A stretch of 64,000 nucleotides of DNA from Saprospiraceae bacterium. GTDB taxonomy: Bacteria > Bacteroidota > Bacteroidia > Chitinophagales > Saprospiraceae. The notes under the pieces were generated by a model. The model did no database searches, had not been told where the DNA came from, and worked only from the letters and a program-made list of their open reading frames with translations. Location of the stretch: positions 62,001-126,000 of the forward strand of contig JADKGD010000071.1 in assembly GCA_016717145.1 (NCBI GenBank), written 5' to 3'. Both the position numbers and the translations under genes were made by a program. Within the stretch, counting starts at the first letter, position 1, and every line of letters starts with the position of its first letter. Below are positions 44,565 through 53,716 of the stretch, in pieces.

Positions 44565-45884
44565 ATGAATAATGGTAAATTAATCAGTATAGTCACTGAT
44601 CAAATGTCACCAAGACTGACGTACACACTTGACTTTATTTTCCACGAAGTGCTTGAGGTCAATTATGCCTTATATTCTCCATCAGATAATATTATTTATG
44701 CTGAAGATCCAATAATATACTATTGCCATGATCACAAGGGTCAATCAGGATTAAACATACCTCCGATGGGCTTACTTTCTGAACAGGGCATTGAAGAAAA
44801 TTTTGATAAGATAGAAGCTTTATCAGAAGATATAATATTTCTTCTTGACGATCCAACGCATGAAGAAGCGGATATATTTTCTTTTATATTTTATTGTATC
44901 AGTCGATATGAGGAATATTTAATAATGGACTTTGACAATTTAGGAAGATTTGAGGCTAAAAAAAGTTTAGCCCACAAAAAAAACTTTTTAAACAGGGCGT
45001 TGGTAGATGAATGTATCCATTTTTTGGTTTTGAAAATTAAACTAAGGTATCCCGCTTACATTTTTAATAAAAAATCATCTTTCTTTATACAATCTACAAT
45101 AGATATAGATCAAGTTTGGGCCTATGCACATAAAGGTATTAGAAATTTTTTAGGTTGTATTCGTGATGTAGCGACTTTAAATTTTATACAATTAAAGTTG
45201 AGGCTAAAAGCCTGGAAGAACGAAAAAAAAGATCCTTTTAACACCTTTCAATTGATATATAAGCTGCATTCAAAATATAAAACAATACCAAAATTCTTCG
45301 TTTTGATGGCTTCAAGGACAAGCAAGTACGACAAAAATCATCCTCCTGAAGAGCCGAATTTTAGAAAATTTATTAAGGATATCAGTAAAAAATATCATGT
45401 AGGCATCCATCCTTCATATCGTTCCAATCACTTACCAGATATCTTACAAAAAGAAAAAAAAGCATTGGAAACTATAATTTCGCGACCGGTAACAAACTCC
45501 CGGCAACATTATTTAATATTACGTTTCCCGACCACATACCAGCAATTGATTGCATCAAATATCACTCATGATTATTCTATGGGTTATGCAGAGACAATAG
45601 GGTACAGGGCTTCGACAGGGCATTCTTTTTATTGGTATGATCTCTTTAATGAAAAGAGAACCAACTTAAAAATAATACCTTTTCAAATCATGGACGTTAC
45701 TTTAAAAAATTATATGAAGATGACACCGGAACAAGCAATACTTTCATGTAATGCATTGGTTGCGTATGCAAAAAAGTTAGGATCCCCCATTTGTTTGATC
45801 TGGCATAACAATTCTCTTGATGAAGATGGCGATTGGAGGGGCTGGGTTAAAGTGTATGAAAATATTTTGCACCTGAATCACTAA
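44565..45884 (+). CDS. polysaccharide deacetylase-like protein (DUF7033-type)
   Basis: A 439-residue protein with an N-terminal domain of about 170 residues (FHEVLEVNYALYSPSDNIIYAEDPIIYY, typical of DUF7033). A deacetylase-like barrel follows with IQSTIDIDQVWAYAHKG, then GIHPSYRSNHLPD, then LRFPTTYQQL and IWHNNSLDEDGDWRGWV. The NodB motifs are altered: TFDDG is replaced by STIDIDQ, but Asp and His candidates for metal remain. Such proteins are common in Bacteroidota near surface glycan genes. Activity is inferred. Confidence 0.72.
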   Translation: MNNGKLISIVTDQMSPRLTYTLDFIFHEVLEVNYALYSPSDNIIYAEDPIIYYCHDHKGQSGLNIPPMGLLSEQGIEENFDKIEALSEDIIFLLDDPTHEEADIFSFIFYCISRYEEYLIMDFDNLGRFEAKKSLAHKKNFLNRALVDECIHFLVLKIKLRYPAYIFNKKSSFFIQSTIDIDQVWAYAHKGIRNFLGCIRDVATLNFIQLKLRLKAWKNEKKDPFNTFQLIYKLHSKYKTIPKFFVLMASRTSKYDKNHPPEEPNFRKFIKDISKKYHVGIHPSYRSNHLPDILQKEKKALETIISRPVTNSRQHYLILRFPTTYQQLIASNITHDYSMGYAETIGYRASTGHSFYWYDLFNEKRTNLKIIPFQIMDVTLKNYMKMTPEQAILSCNALVAYAKKLGSPICLIWHNNSLDEDGDWRGWVKVYENILHLNH

Positions 45885-45893
45885 AATACTAAA

Positions 45894-45932
45894 ATAAAAA
45901 AGCCTTTCACATCAAAACTGACATGAAAGGCT
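45894..45932 (-). terminator. rho-independent terminator after hppA
   Basis: On the minus strand AGCCTTTCA pairs perfectly with TGAAAGGCT (nine pairs, 14-base loop) and is followed by a run of six T. It sits 26 bases past the hppA stop in the convergent gap with the deacetylase-like gene. Confidence 0.8.
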
Positions 45933-45957
45933 GCAATAAATTTTAATACTATAATTA

Positions 45958-48138
45958 TTATAAATAAGGTGCAATAACCAATGCCACAACAGACATCAAT
46001 TTAAGCAATATATTCAGTGATGGACCTGATGTATCCTTAAATGGATCACCAACTGTGTCACCGACTACAGTTGCTTTATGCGGGTCTGACCCTTTATAAT
46101 ACATTTTACCTTGAATCTCTACACCTTCTTCAAACATCTTTTTGGCATTATCCCATGCGCCACCAGCATTAGACTGGAAAATGGCCATCAATACACCGCA
46201 AGATGTAACACCTGCCAATAATCCGCCCAACATCTCTGCACCACCTGCAAAGCCAATAGCTACCGGTGATAATACAGCTAATAATCCTGGCATCACCATT
46301 TCTCTGATTGATGCCTTCGTGGATATCTCCACACATTTACCATATTCTGCTTTGCCATCTGCTGCATCAAAAATAGCCTGATCAGAGGCTGACCAGGACT
46401 TGTGATCTATACCATCATTCTTTTTCATCACCGCAAGAGCTGCCTTCAATTCAGGGATATCAGAAAACTGTCTTCTTACTTCAGTGATCATATCCATGGC
46501 TGCTTTACCAACTGCATTCATAGCCATCGCTGAAAACAAAAATGGAAGCATAGATCCAATTAACAAACCAGCCATAACAGTAGGGTTTGCTACATCTATG
46601 ACTGTAATACCTGCAGTAGCCATAAAGGCTGCAAATAAGGCCAATGCAGTTAAAGCAGCAGAACCTATAGCAAATCCTTTACCTATGGCAGCCGTCGTGT
46701 TTCCAACAGCATCAAGTTTATCAGTCTTCTGTCTGACATCTTTTGGAAGATCAGCCATTTCCGCAATACCGCCTGCATTATCAGATATTGGTCCGTATGC
46801 ATCAACAGCCAGTTGAATACCGGTATTTGACAGCATTCCAACCGCAGCTATTGCGATTCCATACAAACCTGCAAAATAATGAGCCCCAATAATCGCAGCG
46901 GATAAAACCAAAATAGGAATTGCAGTCGATTGCATTCCAACACCTAAACCGGCAATAATATTTGTAGCTGATCCTGTCATTGATTGATTGACTATCGACT
47001 GTACCGGTTTTGTTCCGGTTCCTGTATAAAACTCCGTCACTATGCCAATCATTAATCCGGCGATCAACCCAATTATAACTGCCCAGAATATTCCCAAAGA
47101 AGTAAATTCAGTTCCCGCAATGGTCCATGTAGAAGGCAACATCCATTCAACAATAAAATAAGTGGCTACCAGCATAAGTGCTGAAGAGAAAAACTCCCCT
47201 CTATTTAGTGCTTTTTGTGGGTCACCACCTTCCGCTACTTTAACAAAAAAAGTACCCAAGATAGAAGTCACTATGCCTACACCTGAAAGCACTAAAGGCA
47301 GTAGCACAGCATTCAGTCCACTGAAATTATTAGTAGATTCAAATCCGACAAGGCCAACAAAAGCTGCACCGAGGACCATAGTTCCGACGATAGCGCCCAC
47401 ATATGACTCAAAAAGGTCTGCACCCATACCCGCAACATCACCAACATTGTCGCCAACATTGTCTGCAATAGTTGCTGGATTGTAAGGATGATCTTCAGGT
47501 ATGCCAGCTTCTACTTTACCTACTAAATCTGCGCCAACATCGGCAGCTTTCGTATATATACCACCTCCAACTCTGGCAAAAAGGGCTATTGAAGATGCTC
47601 CAAAAGAAAATCCTGTAAGTACTGTGATCACTTTGTGGATGTCTAATTCTCCTGCGGCATTCACCCATCCCATATTGACATAAATTGCAAAAAGGACTCC
47701 TAAGCCCAATACACCAAGTCCTACCACACCCATGCCCATTACTGATCCACCCGCAAATGCAACTTCCAGTGCTTTTCCAAGACTGGTTCTTGCTGCGTTT
47801 GTAGTTCTAACATTGGCTTTTGTAGCTACTCTCATACCAATAAATCCAGCTAAGGCAGAACAAATAGCGCCCATCACAAAAGAGAGCGCCACAAGAGGTG
47901 ATGATCCTTCGCTCATCCCACTCATACCCATTAAAATTGCAACAGCCAAAACGAATATTGCCAATACTTTGTATTCGGCTCTTAAAAAAGCCATAGCACC
48001 ATCAGCAATGCTTGCTGCTATTCTTGCCATTTTTTCAGTACCTACCTCTTGTTTTGCTACCCAGGCACTTTTCCAAAATGTAAAAAGCAAAGCAAATACC
48101 CCGAAGACAGGAATCAAAAAGATTAAACTTTGTCCCAT
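45958..48138 (-). CDS. hppA: membrane-bound ion-pumping pyrophosphatase, K+-dependent type
   Basis: Inner-membrane pump of 726 residues, about 16 helices, that couples PPi hydrolysis to H+ or Na+ export. The catalytic loop segments DNVGDNVGDVAGMGADLFESY and DPFKDTSGPSLNILLKLMS are intact. The residue after GNTT is Ala (GNTTAAIGKG), which marks the potassium-dependent group; K+-independent pumps have Lys there. Whether Na+ or H+ is moved cannot be decided here. It is a single-gene unit with a good promoter and terminator. Confidence 0.96.
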   Translation of the reverse strand: MGQSLIFLIPVFGVFALLFTFWKSAWVAKQEVGTEKMARIAASIADGAMAFLRAEYKVLAIFVLAVAILMGMSGMSEGSSPLVALSFVMGAICSALAGFIGMRVATKANVRTTNAARTSLGKALEVAFAGGSVMGMGVVGLGVLGLGVLFAIYVNMGWVNAAGELDIHKVITVLTGFSFGASSIALFARVGGGIYTKAADVGADLVGKVEAGIPEDHPYNPATIADNVGDNVGDVAGMGADLFESYVGAIVGTMVLGAAFVGLVGFESTNNFSGLNAVLLPLVLSGVGIVTSILGTFFVKVAEGGDPQKALNRGEFFSSALMLVATYFIVEWMLPSTWTIAGTEFTSLGIFWAVIIGLIAGLMIGIVTEFYTGTGTKPVQSIVNQSMTGSATNIIAGLGVGMQSTAIPILVLSAAIIGAHYFAGLYGIAIAAVGMLSNTGIQLAVDAYGPISDNAGGIAEMADLPKDVRQKTDKLDAVGNTTAAIGKGFAIGSAALTALALFAAFMATAGITVIDVANPTVMAGLLIGSMLPFLFSAMAMNAVGKAAMDMITEVRRQFSDIPELKAALAVMKKNDGIDHKSWSASDQAIFDAADGKAEYGKCVEISTKASIREMVMPGLLAVLSPVAIGFAGGAEMLGGLLAGVTSCGVLMAIFQSNAGGAWDNAKKMFEEGVEIQGKMYYKGSDPHKATVVGDTVGDPFKDTSGPSLNILLKLMSVVALVIAPYL

Positions 48139-48189
48139 AATTTGTTGATTGTTCGTTAACGATTATTTAAAAATTAAAAAATATGACCG

Positions 48190-48223
48190 CAAAAATACAT
48201 TTTCTTCATTATATATCAAAAAA
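48190..48223 (-). promoter_or_regulatory. Bacteroidota-type promoter of hppA
   Basis: On the minus strand TTTTTTG (48223-48217), a 19-base spacer, then TATTTTTG (48197-48190) match the -33 and -7 consensus with standard spacing. The expected transcript start is about 45 bases upstream of the hppA ATG at 48138. Confidence 0.65.
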
Positions 48224-48308
48224 TTGCTCATCAGTTTACTGCATATTTATCTACAGGTGATTTTGCAGTCACTAATTGCTATCTAAATATGATTATCTTT
48301 ATGCCAAT

Positions 48309-48917
48309 ATGAAACGCGAGTTTACCATAAATATCATCCTTCTGATCATTATTAACTTATTGATAAAACCAACTTATATATTTGGTATAGAAGCGAGAAT
48401 TCAAAACCTTGTAGGTATCGAAACGTATGGATTGTATTTTGCATACTTCAATTTTGTTTTTCTTTTTCAATTTATTAATGATCCGGGCATTCAAAACTGG
48501 AATGCACAAAATGTTCCAAAGAATCGTGATAAAGTCAGCACTCTACTGCCTGGCATATTTAAAATTAAAGCCATATTGTCTATAATATTTATTTGTATTG
48601 CGCTCATTTCTTCATTGATCATAGGATATACTAATCAAAAACTAATTCTTCTATTATGTTTTAATATGGTTTTAAGCACAATGTTTATGTTTTTTCGAGG
48701 AACCATTTCAGGTCTGGGATATTACAAAACTGACAGCATACTTTCAGTATTAGATAAGTCATTAATGATATTAATATTGGGTTATATGGCCTGGGTATCT
48801 ACATATCAAAACCATTTTAATATTTTAGGTTTTGTTTACGGTCAAGCTTTTGCTTACATAATTTCTTGTATTGTAGCCGGAATATTTTTAATTAAGAAAG
48901 TTACTTTTAGGAAATGA
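48309..48917 (+). CDS. polysaccharide flippase (Wzx-like), N-terminal part
   Basis: Reading from ATG 48309 gives a membrane protein of 202 residues with about six helices. It contains LIKPTYIFGIEARIQNLVGIETYG and FINDPGIQNWNAQN, as in Bacteroidota O-antigen or teichoic-type exporters of the MOP superfamily. It stops at TGA 48915-48917 just after KKVTFRK, but the frame one base later continues as GNEKLTFVYFKHVIKSSAPYVL without a gap in homology. Removing one A from the AAA at 48912-48914 joins it to the next entry, so this is half of one gene. Confidence 0.8.
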   Translation: MKREFTINIILLIIINLLIKPTYIFGIEARIQNLVGIETYGLYFAYFNFVFLFQFINDPGIQNWNAQNVPKNRDKVSTLLPGIFKIKAILSIIFICIALISSLIIGYTNQKLILLLCFNMVLSTMFMFFRGTISGLGYYKTDSILSVLDKSLMILILGYMAWVSTYQNHFNILGFVYGQAFAYIISCIVAGIFLIKKVTFRK

Positions 48918-48987
48918 AAAATTAACATTTGTTTATTTTAAGCATGTTATTAAATCAAGTGCTCCTTATGTATTAATCCTTGTTTTT

Positions 48988-49749
48988 ATGACAGCTTATA
49001 ATAAATTAGACGGCGTAATGTTAGGAAGCTTAATTAATGACCATAACTATCAGGCAGGGATATATGCTACGGCATACAGGTTTTATGATGCTGCCAATAT
49101 GATCGGTTATATGTTTGCGGCTTTACTTCTACCTATGTTTGCAGCGAATGCGGAACAGATGGCAGTTCTTAACACATTGTTGGACGTGGGATTGAAGTAT
49201 GTTGTTATCACTGCTGTGATGATTATTTTAAGTTGCTTTTATTATGGCGACATAATAATGGCCATTATGTTTGATGATTATACCTCAGAATTTTTTATCG
49301 TTTTGAGAATATTAATTTCAAGTTATCTAATGGTAGCTATTGCCTATATCTTTGGAACCATGTTGGTTGCTTGTGGTAAAGTAAAAACTTTAAACTATAT
49401 ATTTGGTATTGGCCTTTTGGTCAATATTGTATTAAATATAATCCTAATTCCCAGATACCAAGCAATAGGAGCAGCTTTAAGTACTCTAATCACACAATCT
49501 TTTGTTATGATAGGGCAGGTCATCATTGTTAGGATGAGTTTAAAAATAGGGATTCAATTAAAAGAAATTTTACGTCTTATCCTTTTTACTGTTTTATCCA
49601 CAGTTATATTTATTGGTTTTAAATCAATGACAACTGGACATTGGTATCTTATACTTGGAATTAGTATATTAATTTGTTTACTTTTGTCGTTTATTTTAAA
49701 AATCCTTGATAAGGATGAAATCATCCAAATATTTAGAAAAAATCAATAG
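48988..49749 (+). CDS. polysaccharide flippase (Wzx-like), C-terminal part
   Basis: Second half of the flippase, 253 residues from the internal ATG at 48988, with about eight helices. Coding potential extends upstream in the same frame to about 48912. The segment YNKLDGVMLGSLINDHNYQAGIYATAYRFYDAANM is typical of MOP flippases. Together with the preceding part it would form a normal protein of about 480 residues that moves lipid-linked sugars across the inner membrane. It precedes the chain-length gene by 48 bases. Confidence 0.8.
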   Translation: MTAYNKLDGVMLGSLINDHNYQAGIYATAYRFYDAANMIGYMFAALLLPMFAANAEQMAVLNTLLDVGLKYVVITAVMIILSCFYYGDIIMAIMFDDYTSEFFIVLRILISSYLMVAIAYIFGTMLVACGKVKTLNYIFGIGLLVNIVLNIILIPRYQAIGAALSTLITQSFVMIGQVIIVRMSLKIGIQLKEILRLILFTVLSTVIFIGFKSMTTGHWYLILGISILICLLLSFILKILDKDEIIQIFRKNQ

Positions 49750-49797
49750 ACGTCATTTTGTAAAAATTAATGGCAGACAGATAGCCAGAATTAAAGT

Positions 49798-50886
49798 ATG
49801 AATACCGATTATAGTTTATTAGATTTATTGACCCAACTTAACAAATGGAGAAAGGAACTTATTAGAGCTTCAGTTGCCATTGTGGCTGTTAGCATTGTAG
49901 GCAGTTTCCTTTTACCAAACTATTACAAATCAGAAACTACTTTTTATGCAGCAAGCCCTGATCTTGCTAAGCCTATTCCAATTGGAGATGACGAAAAAGA
50001 TGTGAGAATATATGGAGATGATAATGATCTTGACAGACTTTTTACTATTGCAATTTCAAATGAAATTTTAACTTATCTTATTGATACATTTGATCTCTAT
50101 AAACACTATGATATAAATAAAAGCGATTCAAAAGCAAAATTCAAAGTAAAAGAAGAGCTTCTTGATAACTATCAAACAATTAAAACAAAATACGGAGCCC
50201 TGGAGTTAATAGTTGAAGACAAGGATCCTATAATGGCTGCTAATATAGCCAATGCTGCAAGGGAAAAAATTGAAAAAATAGCTCAAGACATTGTTAAGCA
50301 CAGTCAGGAAAAGCTTATTTCAAATTATGATGTAAACCTGGTCAAAAAACAAATTCTCAGTGATTCTTTAGCTAAAAGATTGTTGCGCATTAAAAAGCAG
50401 GTAGGAATATACGACGCAGGAGGTCAGTCCGGAATGTATACCAAGTTACTGGCAGAATCAACATCAGATATAGAGGATGCAAAAGGTAAAATCATCTTTT
50501 ATAGAAAGTATCCCGAGTATAGAGACTCGATGATAAAATATATGGCAATGGAAATTGGTGCCAATGCAAAACTTGCTAAAGCCAATTCGGAACTGGGTCG
50601 ATACGCTCCCGTATTGTCAGAACTTCGTCAAATGGAGCAAGAACAAGGAAGATTGCATGATCAGATAAGTTTGGATAAAGAAAGATTAAAACAACTTTCA
50701 GCTACTTTTAATGCACCCTTTACCGCACTTCATATAGTAGAAAAAGCCGTTATCCCTGTACAGAAGTCCAGACCAAAACGCGCAATTATAATATTGATCT
50801 CTTCATTGATCGGCATTATGTTGAGTTGTCTGGCTATATTTGTGTTAGAAAATATAAGAAGTATAGATCAGTTCAAAAAACGCTGA
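49798..50886 (+). CDS. chain-length determinant (Wzz/GumC-like) protein
   Basis: Inner-membrane polysaccharide co-polymerase of 362 residues. Two membrane helices flank a large periplasmic part: one near 20-40 (ASVAIVAVSIVGSFLL) and one near 325-350 (AIIILISSLIGIMLSCLAIFVLEN). The PxxP-like segment VEKAVIPVQKSRPKR sits just before the second helix, as in Wzz proteins. The middle is helical. No tyrosine-kinase domain is fused. The next gene starts one base after the stop, so it is part of the same transcript. Confidence 0.87.
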   Translation: MNTDYSLLDLLTQLNKWRKELIRASVAIVAVSIVGSFLLPNYYKSETTFYAASPDLAKPIPIGDDEKDVRIYGDDNDLDRLFTIAISNEILTYLIDTFDLYKHYDINKSDSKAKFKVKEELLDNYQTIKTKYGALELIVEDKDPIMAANIANAAREKIEKIAQDIVKHSQEKLISNYDVNLVKKQILSDSLAKRLLRIKKQVGIYDAGGQSGMYTKLLAESTSDIEDAKGKIIFYRKYPEYRDSMIKYMAMEIGANAKLAKANSELGRYAPVLSELRQMEQEQGRLHDQISLDKERLKQLSATFNAPFTALHIVEKAVIPVQKSRPKRAIIILISSLIGIMLSCLAIFVLENIRSIDQFKKR

Positions 50887-50887
50887 T

Positions 50888-52333
50888 ATGTTTACTAGTT
50901 CCGAAATTTCAGTCCGATCAAATTATTATGTTTTTCGCTATTTCATTTTTCTATTGGTCATTTGCACCCTGGCTTCTGTTTATTTTGAATCATACCTTCC
51001 ATATTTGTTACCGGTTGCTATTCTTGGGATAGGTATTATTTTTGATGATTTTAGGAGACTTTTTTATTTGATTTTTGCAGTTCTTCCTTTTTCCATTGAA
51101 TTCTATTTTGAAGGCGCTTCAATAGGAACCGATTTACCATCAGAACCATTAATGATTCTATTGACTGGCATAACAATTGGCACATTAATGATGCGTAAAC
51201 TGTCCATAAAACTACATTATGTCACAAGCCCAATCTTTATTTTGATGTTTTTGCATTTATTTTGGATATTTATTACATCAATAAACTCAACCAACTTTCT
51301 TATATCCACCAAACTCCTGGCAGCAAAAATTTGGTATATATTTCCGTTTTTTATATTGCCATTGATGTTCATTAAAGATAGAATTGATATAGAAAGAGCC
51401 TATAAAATACTTTACAAATTTCTTCTTGCTTCTATAATTATTGTGCTTGTCCGACATGCCCTTGAGGGTTTTAGTTTTGCTGCCAGTTATAAAGTAGTGC
51501 AGCCTTTTTTTAGAAATCACGTAAATTATGCTGCCATATCTGTCATTTGTTTGCCATTTGTGTGGGCATTTTATAGGATTAATAAACTTAAACAGATGTC
51601 CAATAAATGGATGCAATTTGTACTTTTAATTTTTATCGCAGGTATTTACTTTAGTTATACCCGAGCGGCTATTTTATCAATGCTAATAGCTACCGGAGCC
51701 TGGTATATCATCAAAAACAGAAAGGTTAAAACAGCTTTGGCAATTAGTAGTTTCATAGCGATCGCCGGTATCATCTTCCTCTCCTGGAATAATAAATATC
51801 TTGATTTAGAACCAAATTTTGAGCGAACCATTACCCATACTGAATTTGACAATCTTATTGAAGCTACGTATAAATTGGAGGATATTTCATCCATGGAACG
51901 CGTATACAGATGGATGGCTGGAATTGAAATGATTAAAGATAGATTTTGGTTTGGCTTTGGGCCCGGAACTTTTTATTCAAATTATAAGGCTTATTCGATA
52001 AGTCGGTTTCAGACATATGTCAGTGACAATCCAGACCAATCCGGCATACATAATTATTTTCTTATGACCTGGGTAGAACAGGGTATAATTGGCTTTATGC
52101 TATTGATAGCTTTATGTTTTACCATCTTAATCGAAGGAGAAAGAATCTTTCATATCTGTACTGATCAGAGAGACGGATATATTGTAATGGCTGCAACTTT
52201 AGGTGCTATTATAATATTTGCCATGTGTTTGATAAATGATCTGATTGAAACTGACAAGGTTGGTCCATTTTTCTTTTTTAATAGTGCTATTTTACTTTAC
52301 TTCTCGTGGAAATATCGCCCAAACTTATTATGA
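50888..52333 (+). CDS. O-antigen ligase/polymerase family membrane protein
   Basis: Polytopic protein of 481 residues with about eleven to twelve helices. It shows the O-antigen ligase pattern: a large periplasmic loop between helices (about 300-375) containing SSMERVYRWMAGIEMIKDRFWFGFGPGTF, then HNYFLMTWVEQGIIGF. It either joins O-antigen to lipid A or polymerises repeat units; sequence alone cannot tell WaaL from Wzy. It directly follows the Wzz-like gene, which favours a polymerase role. Confidence 0.85.
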   Translation: MFTSSEISVRSNYYVFRYFIFLLVICTLASVYFESYLPYLLPVAILGIGIIFDDFRRLFYLIFAVLPFSIEFYFEGASIGTDLPSEPLMILLTGITIGTLMMRKLSIKLHYVTSPIFILMFLHLFWIFITSINSTNFLISTKLLAAKIWYIFPFFILPLMFIKDRIDIERAYKILYKFLLASIIIVLVRHALEGFSFAASYKVVQPFFRNHVNYAAISVICLPFVWAFYRINKLKQMSNKWMQFVLLIFIAGIYFSYTRAAILSMLIATGAWYIIKNRKVKTALAISSFIAIAGIIFLSWNNKYLDLEPNFERTITHTEFDNLIEATYKLEDISSMERVYRWMAGIEMIKDRFWFGFGPGTFYSNYKAYSISRFQTYVSDNPDQSGIHNYFLMTWVEQGIIGFMLLIALCFTILIEGERIFHICTDQRDGYIVMAATLGAIIIFAMCLINDLIETDKVGPFFFFNSAILLYFSWKYRPNLL

Positions 52334-52453
52334 AAAATAGATTTTTAATTTTTATTAGCTTGGTTTGTTATTTATTAATCCATTCTGTAGATTGAAACAA
52401 TTATTGTACTTTCACCGCTTTATTATTTTTAATTTTAATAAAAACAACTTGAT

Positions 52454-53545
52454 TTGAGTTCGCATTTAGAAACTGACAATGCATCATACTTAGAAAATCT
52501 AAAAATTTCTAAGGTATTTTTACCAACTATCATTGGCATTGCAGTTGTCATATGGATGATGAGTCAATCTTTGGACCTATCAGAATTATCGAAATTAGAT
52601 AAAAACAGCCATACTTTATTTTGGCTTTTTATGGCGATACTAATGTATATTTTAAGACATCTGTTTTATGCCTGGAGACTAAGAATTATGTCTGACAATG
52701 CCTTTACATGGCCTAAGGCTATAGAACTTATTTTTATTTGGGAGTTTTCTTCAGCCGTATCTCCAACAAGTGTCGGAGGAGCCGGTGTTGCTTTTTTTCT
52801 CTTATCTCAGGAAAATCTTTCTGGAGCCAAAACCATTTCTGTTGTGCTATATAGTATGGTCATTGACACTATCTTTTTTGTATTAATGCTTCCCGTCTTA
52901 TATTTTATTTTAGGCCCTGTAATGATCAGGCCAGATATGGTTCAATTCAGCGATATAGATGGTTATGGCATTACTTTTCTTACAGTTTTACTTTTTATGA
53001 TCGGCTATGGAGGGATATTTTATTATGGTCTTTTTATTAATCCTAAATCAATAAAAAAACTATTATTTAAACTAAGCAAGTTATCTTTTCTGAAGAGATT
53101 TAAGGAAGATCTGCAATCAACGGCTTCCGATGTCGTAATATCATCTGAAACGATAAAAAACAAACCATGGTCATTCCATTTAAAATCATTTGGAACAACA
53201 ATAGGAGCTTGGGTAGTTAGATTTTTTGCCATTAATTGTCTTATTTTAGCCTTGGTAGCAGCTGTTGACCCAGGCTTTTACGACCATTTAATTATTGTAG
53301 CAAGGGGCATGGCCATGCATACTATAACCGCTTTTAGCCCTACTCCAGGAGCTGCGGGGATTGCTGAATTTTTATTTGGTGGTTTCTTTAAAGATTACAT
53401 ACCTGCAGGAATTGCAGTCTTAATTGCACTCATTTGGAGATTGATCAGTTATTACACTTACCTTATTGCCGGAGCCATCATCATTCCTAACTGGTTTGCT
53501 AAATTAAAACAAAAAAAGAAGCTGGAAAAAATGAAACTTTTATAA
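52454..53545 (+). CDS. lysylphosphatidylglycerol synthase-like membrane protein (UPF0104)
   Basis: Integral membrane protein of 363 residues with about seven or eight helices. The conserved segment EFSSAVSPTSVGGAGVAFFLL and the late FSPTPGAAGIAEFLFGGFF are typical of the flippase-like UPF0104/AglD family. The synthase catalytic domain of MprF is missing, so a transport or lipid-flipping role is more likely. It starts at a TTG at 52454; no ATG is available before residue 35. It is the last gene of the glycan cluster. Confidence 0.84.
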   Translation: MSSHLETDNASYLENLKISKVFLPTIIGIAVVIWMMSQSLDLSELSKLDKNSHTLFWLFMAILMYILRHLFYAWRLRIMSDNAFTWPKAIELIFIWEFSSAVSPTSVGGAGVAFFLLSQENLSGAKTISVVLYSMVIDTIFFVLMLPVLYFILGPVMIRPDMVQFSDIDGYGITFLTVLLFMIGYGGIFYYGLFINPKSIKKLLFKLSKLSFLKRFKEDLQSTASDVVISSETIKNKPWSFHLKSFGTTIGAWVVRFFAINCLILALVAAVDPGFYDHLIIVARGMAMHTITAFSPTPGAAGIAEFLFGGFFKDYIPAGIAVLIALIWRLISYYTYLIAGAIIIPNWFAKLKQKKKLEKMKLL

Positions 53546-53716
53546 CTAATTCTTCATGGGCTTGAAGGTATTTTTTCAAATATCAATCATTATTAATATA
53601 TAGTGTGCAAAAATAAATTATAAGAATCAAATGCTTTATTTTTGCAATAGTCTGTATTAAAAGTTAAATACAATAAGCCAAAAGACTTTCACTAAAAAAT
53701 TGATTTACCACAAATA

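Noticed and set aside
46142..47683. Several long plus-strand frames opposite hppA
   Set aside because: They are antisense shadows of the pyrophosphatase with Ala/Pro/Thr-rich composition and no domain.
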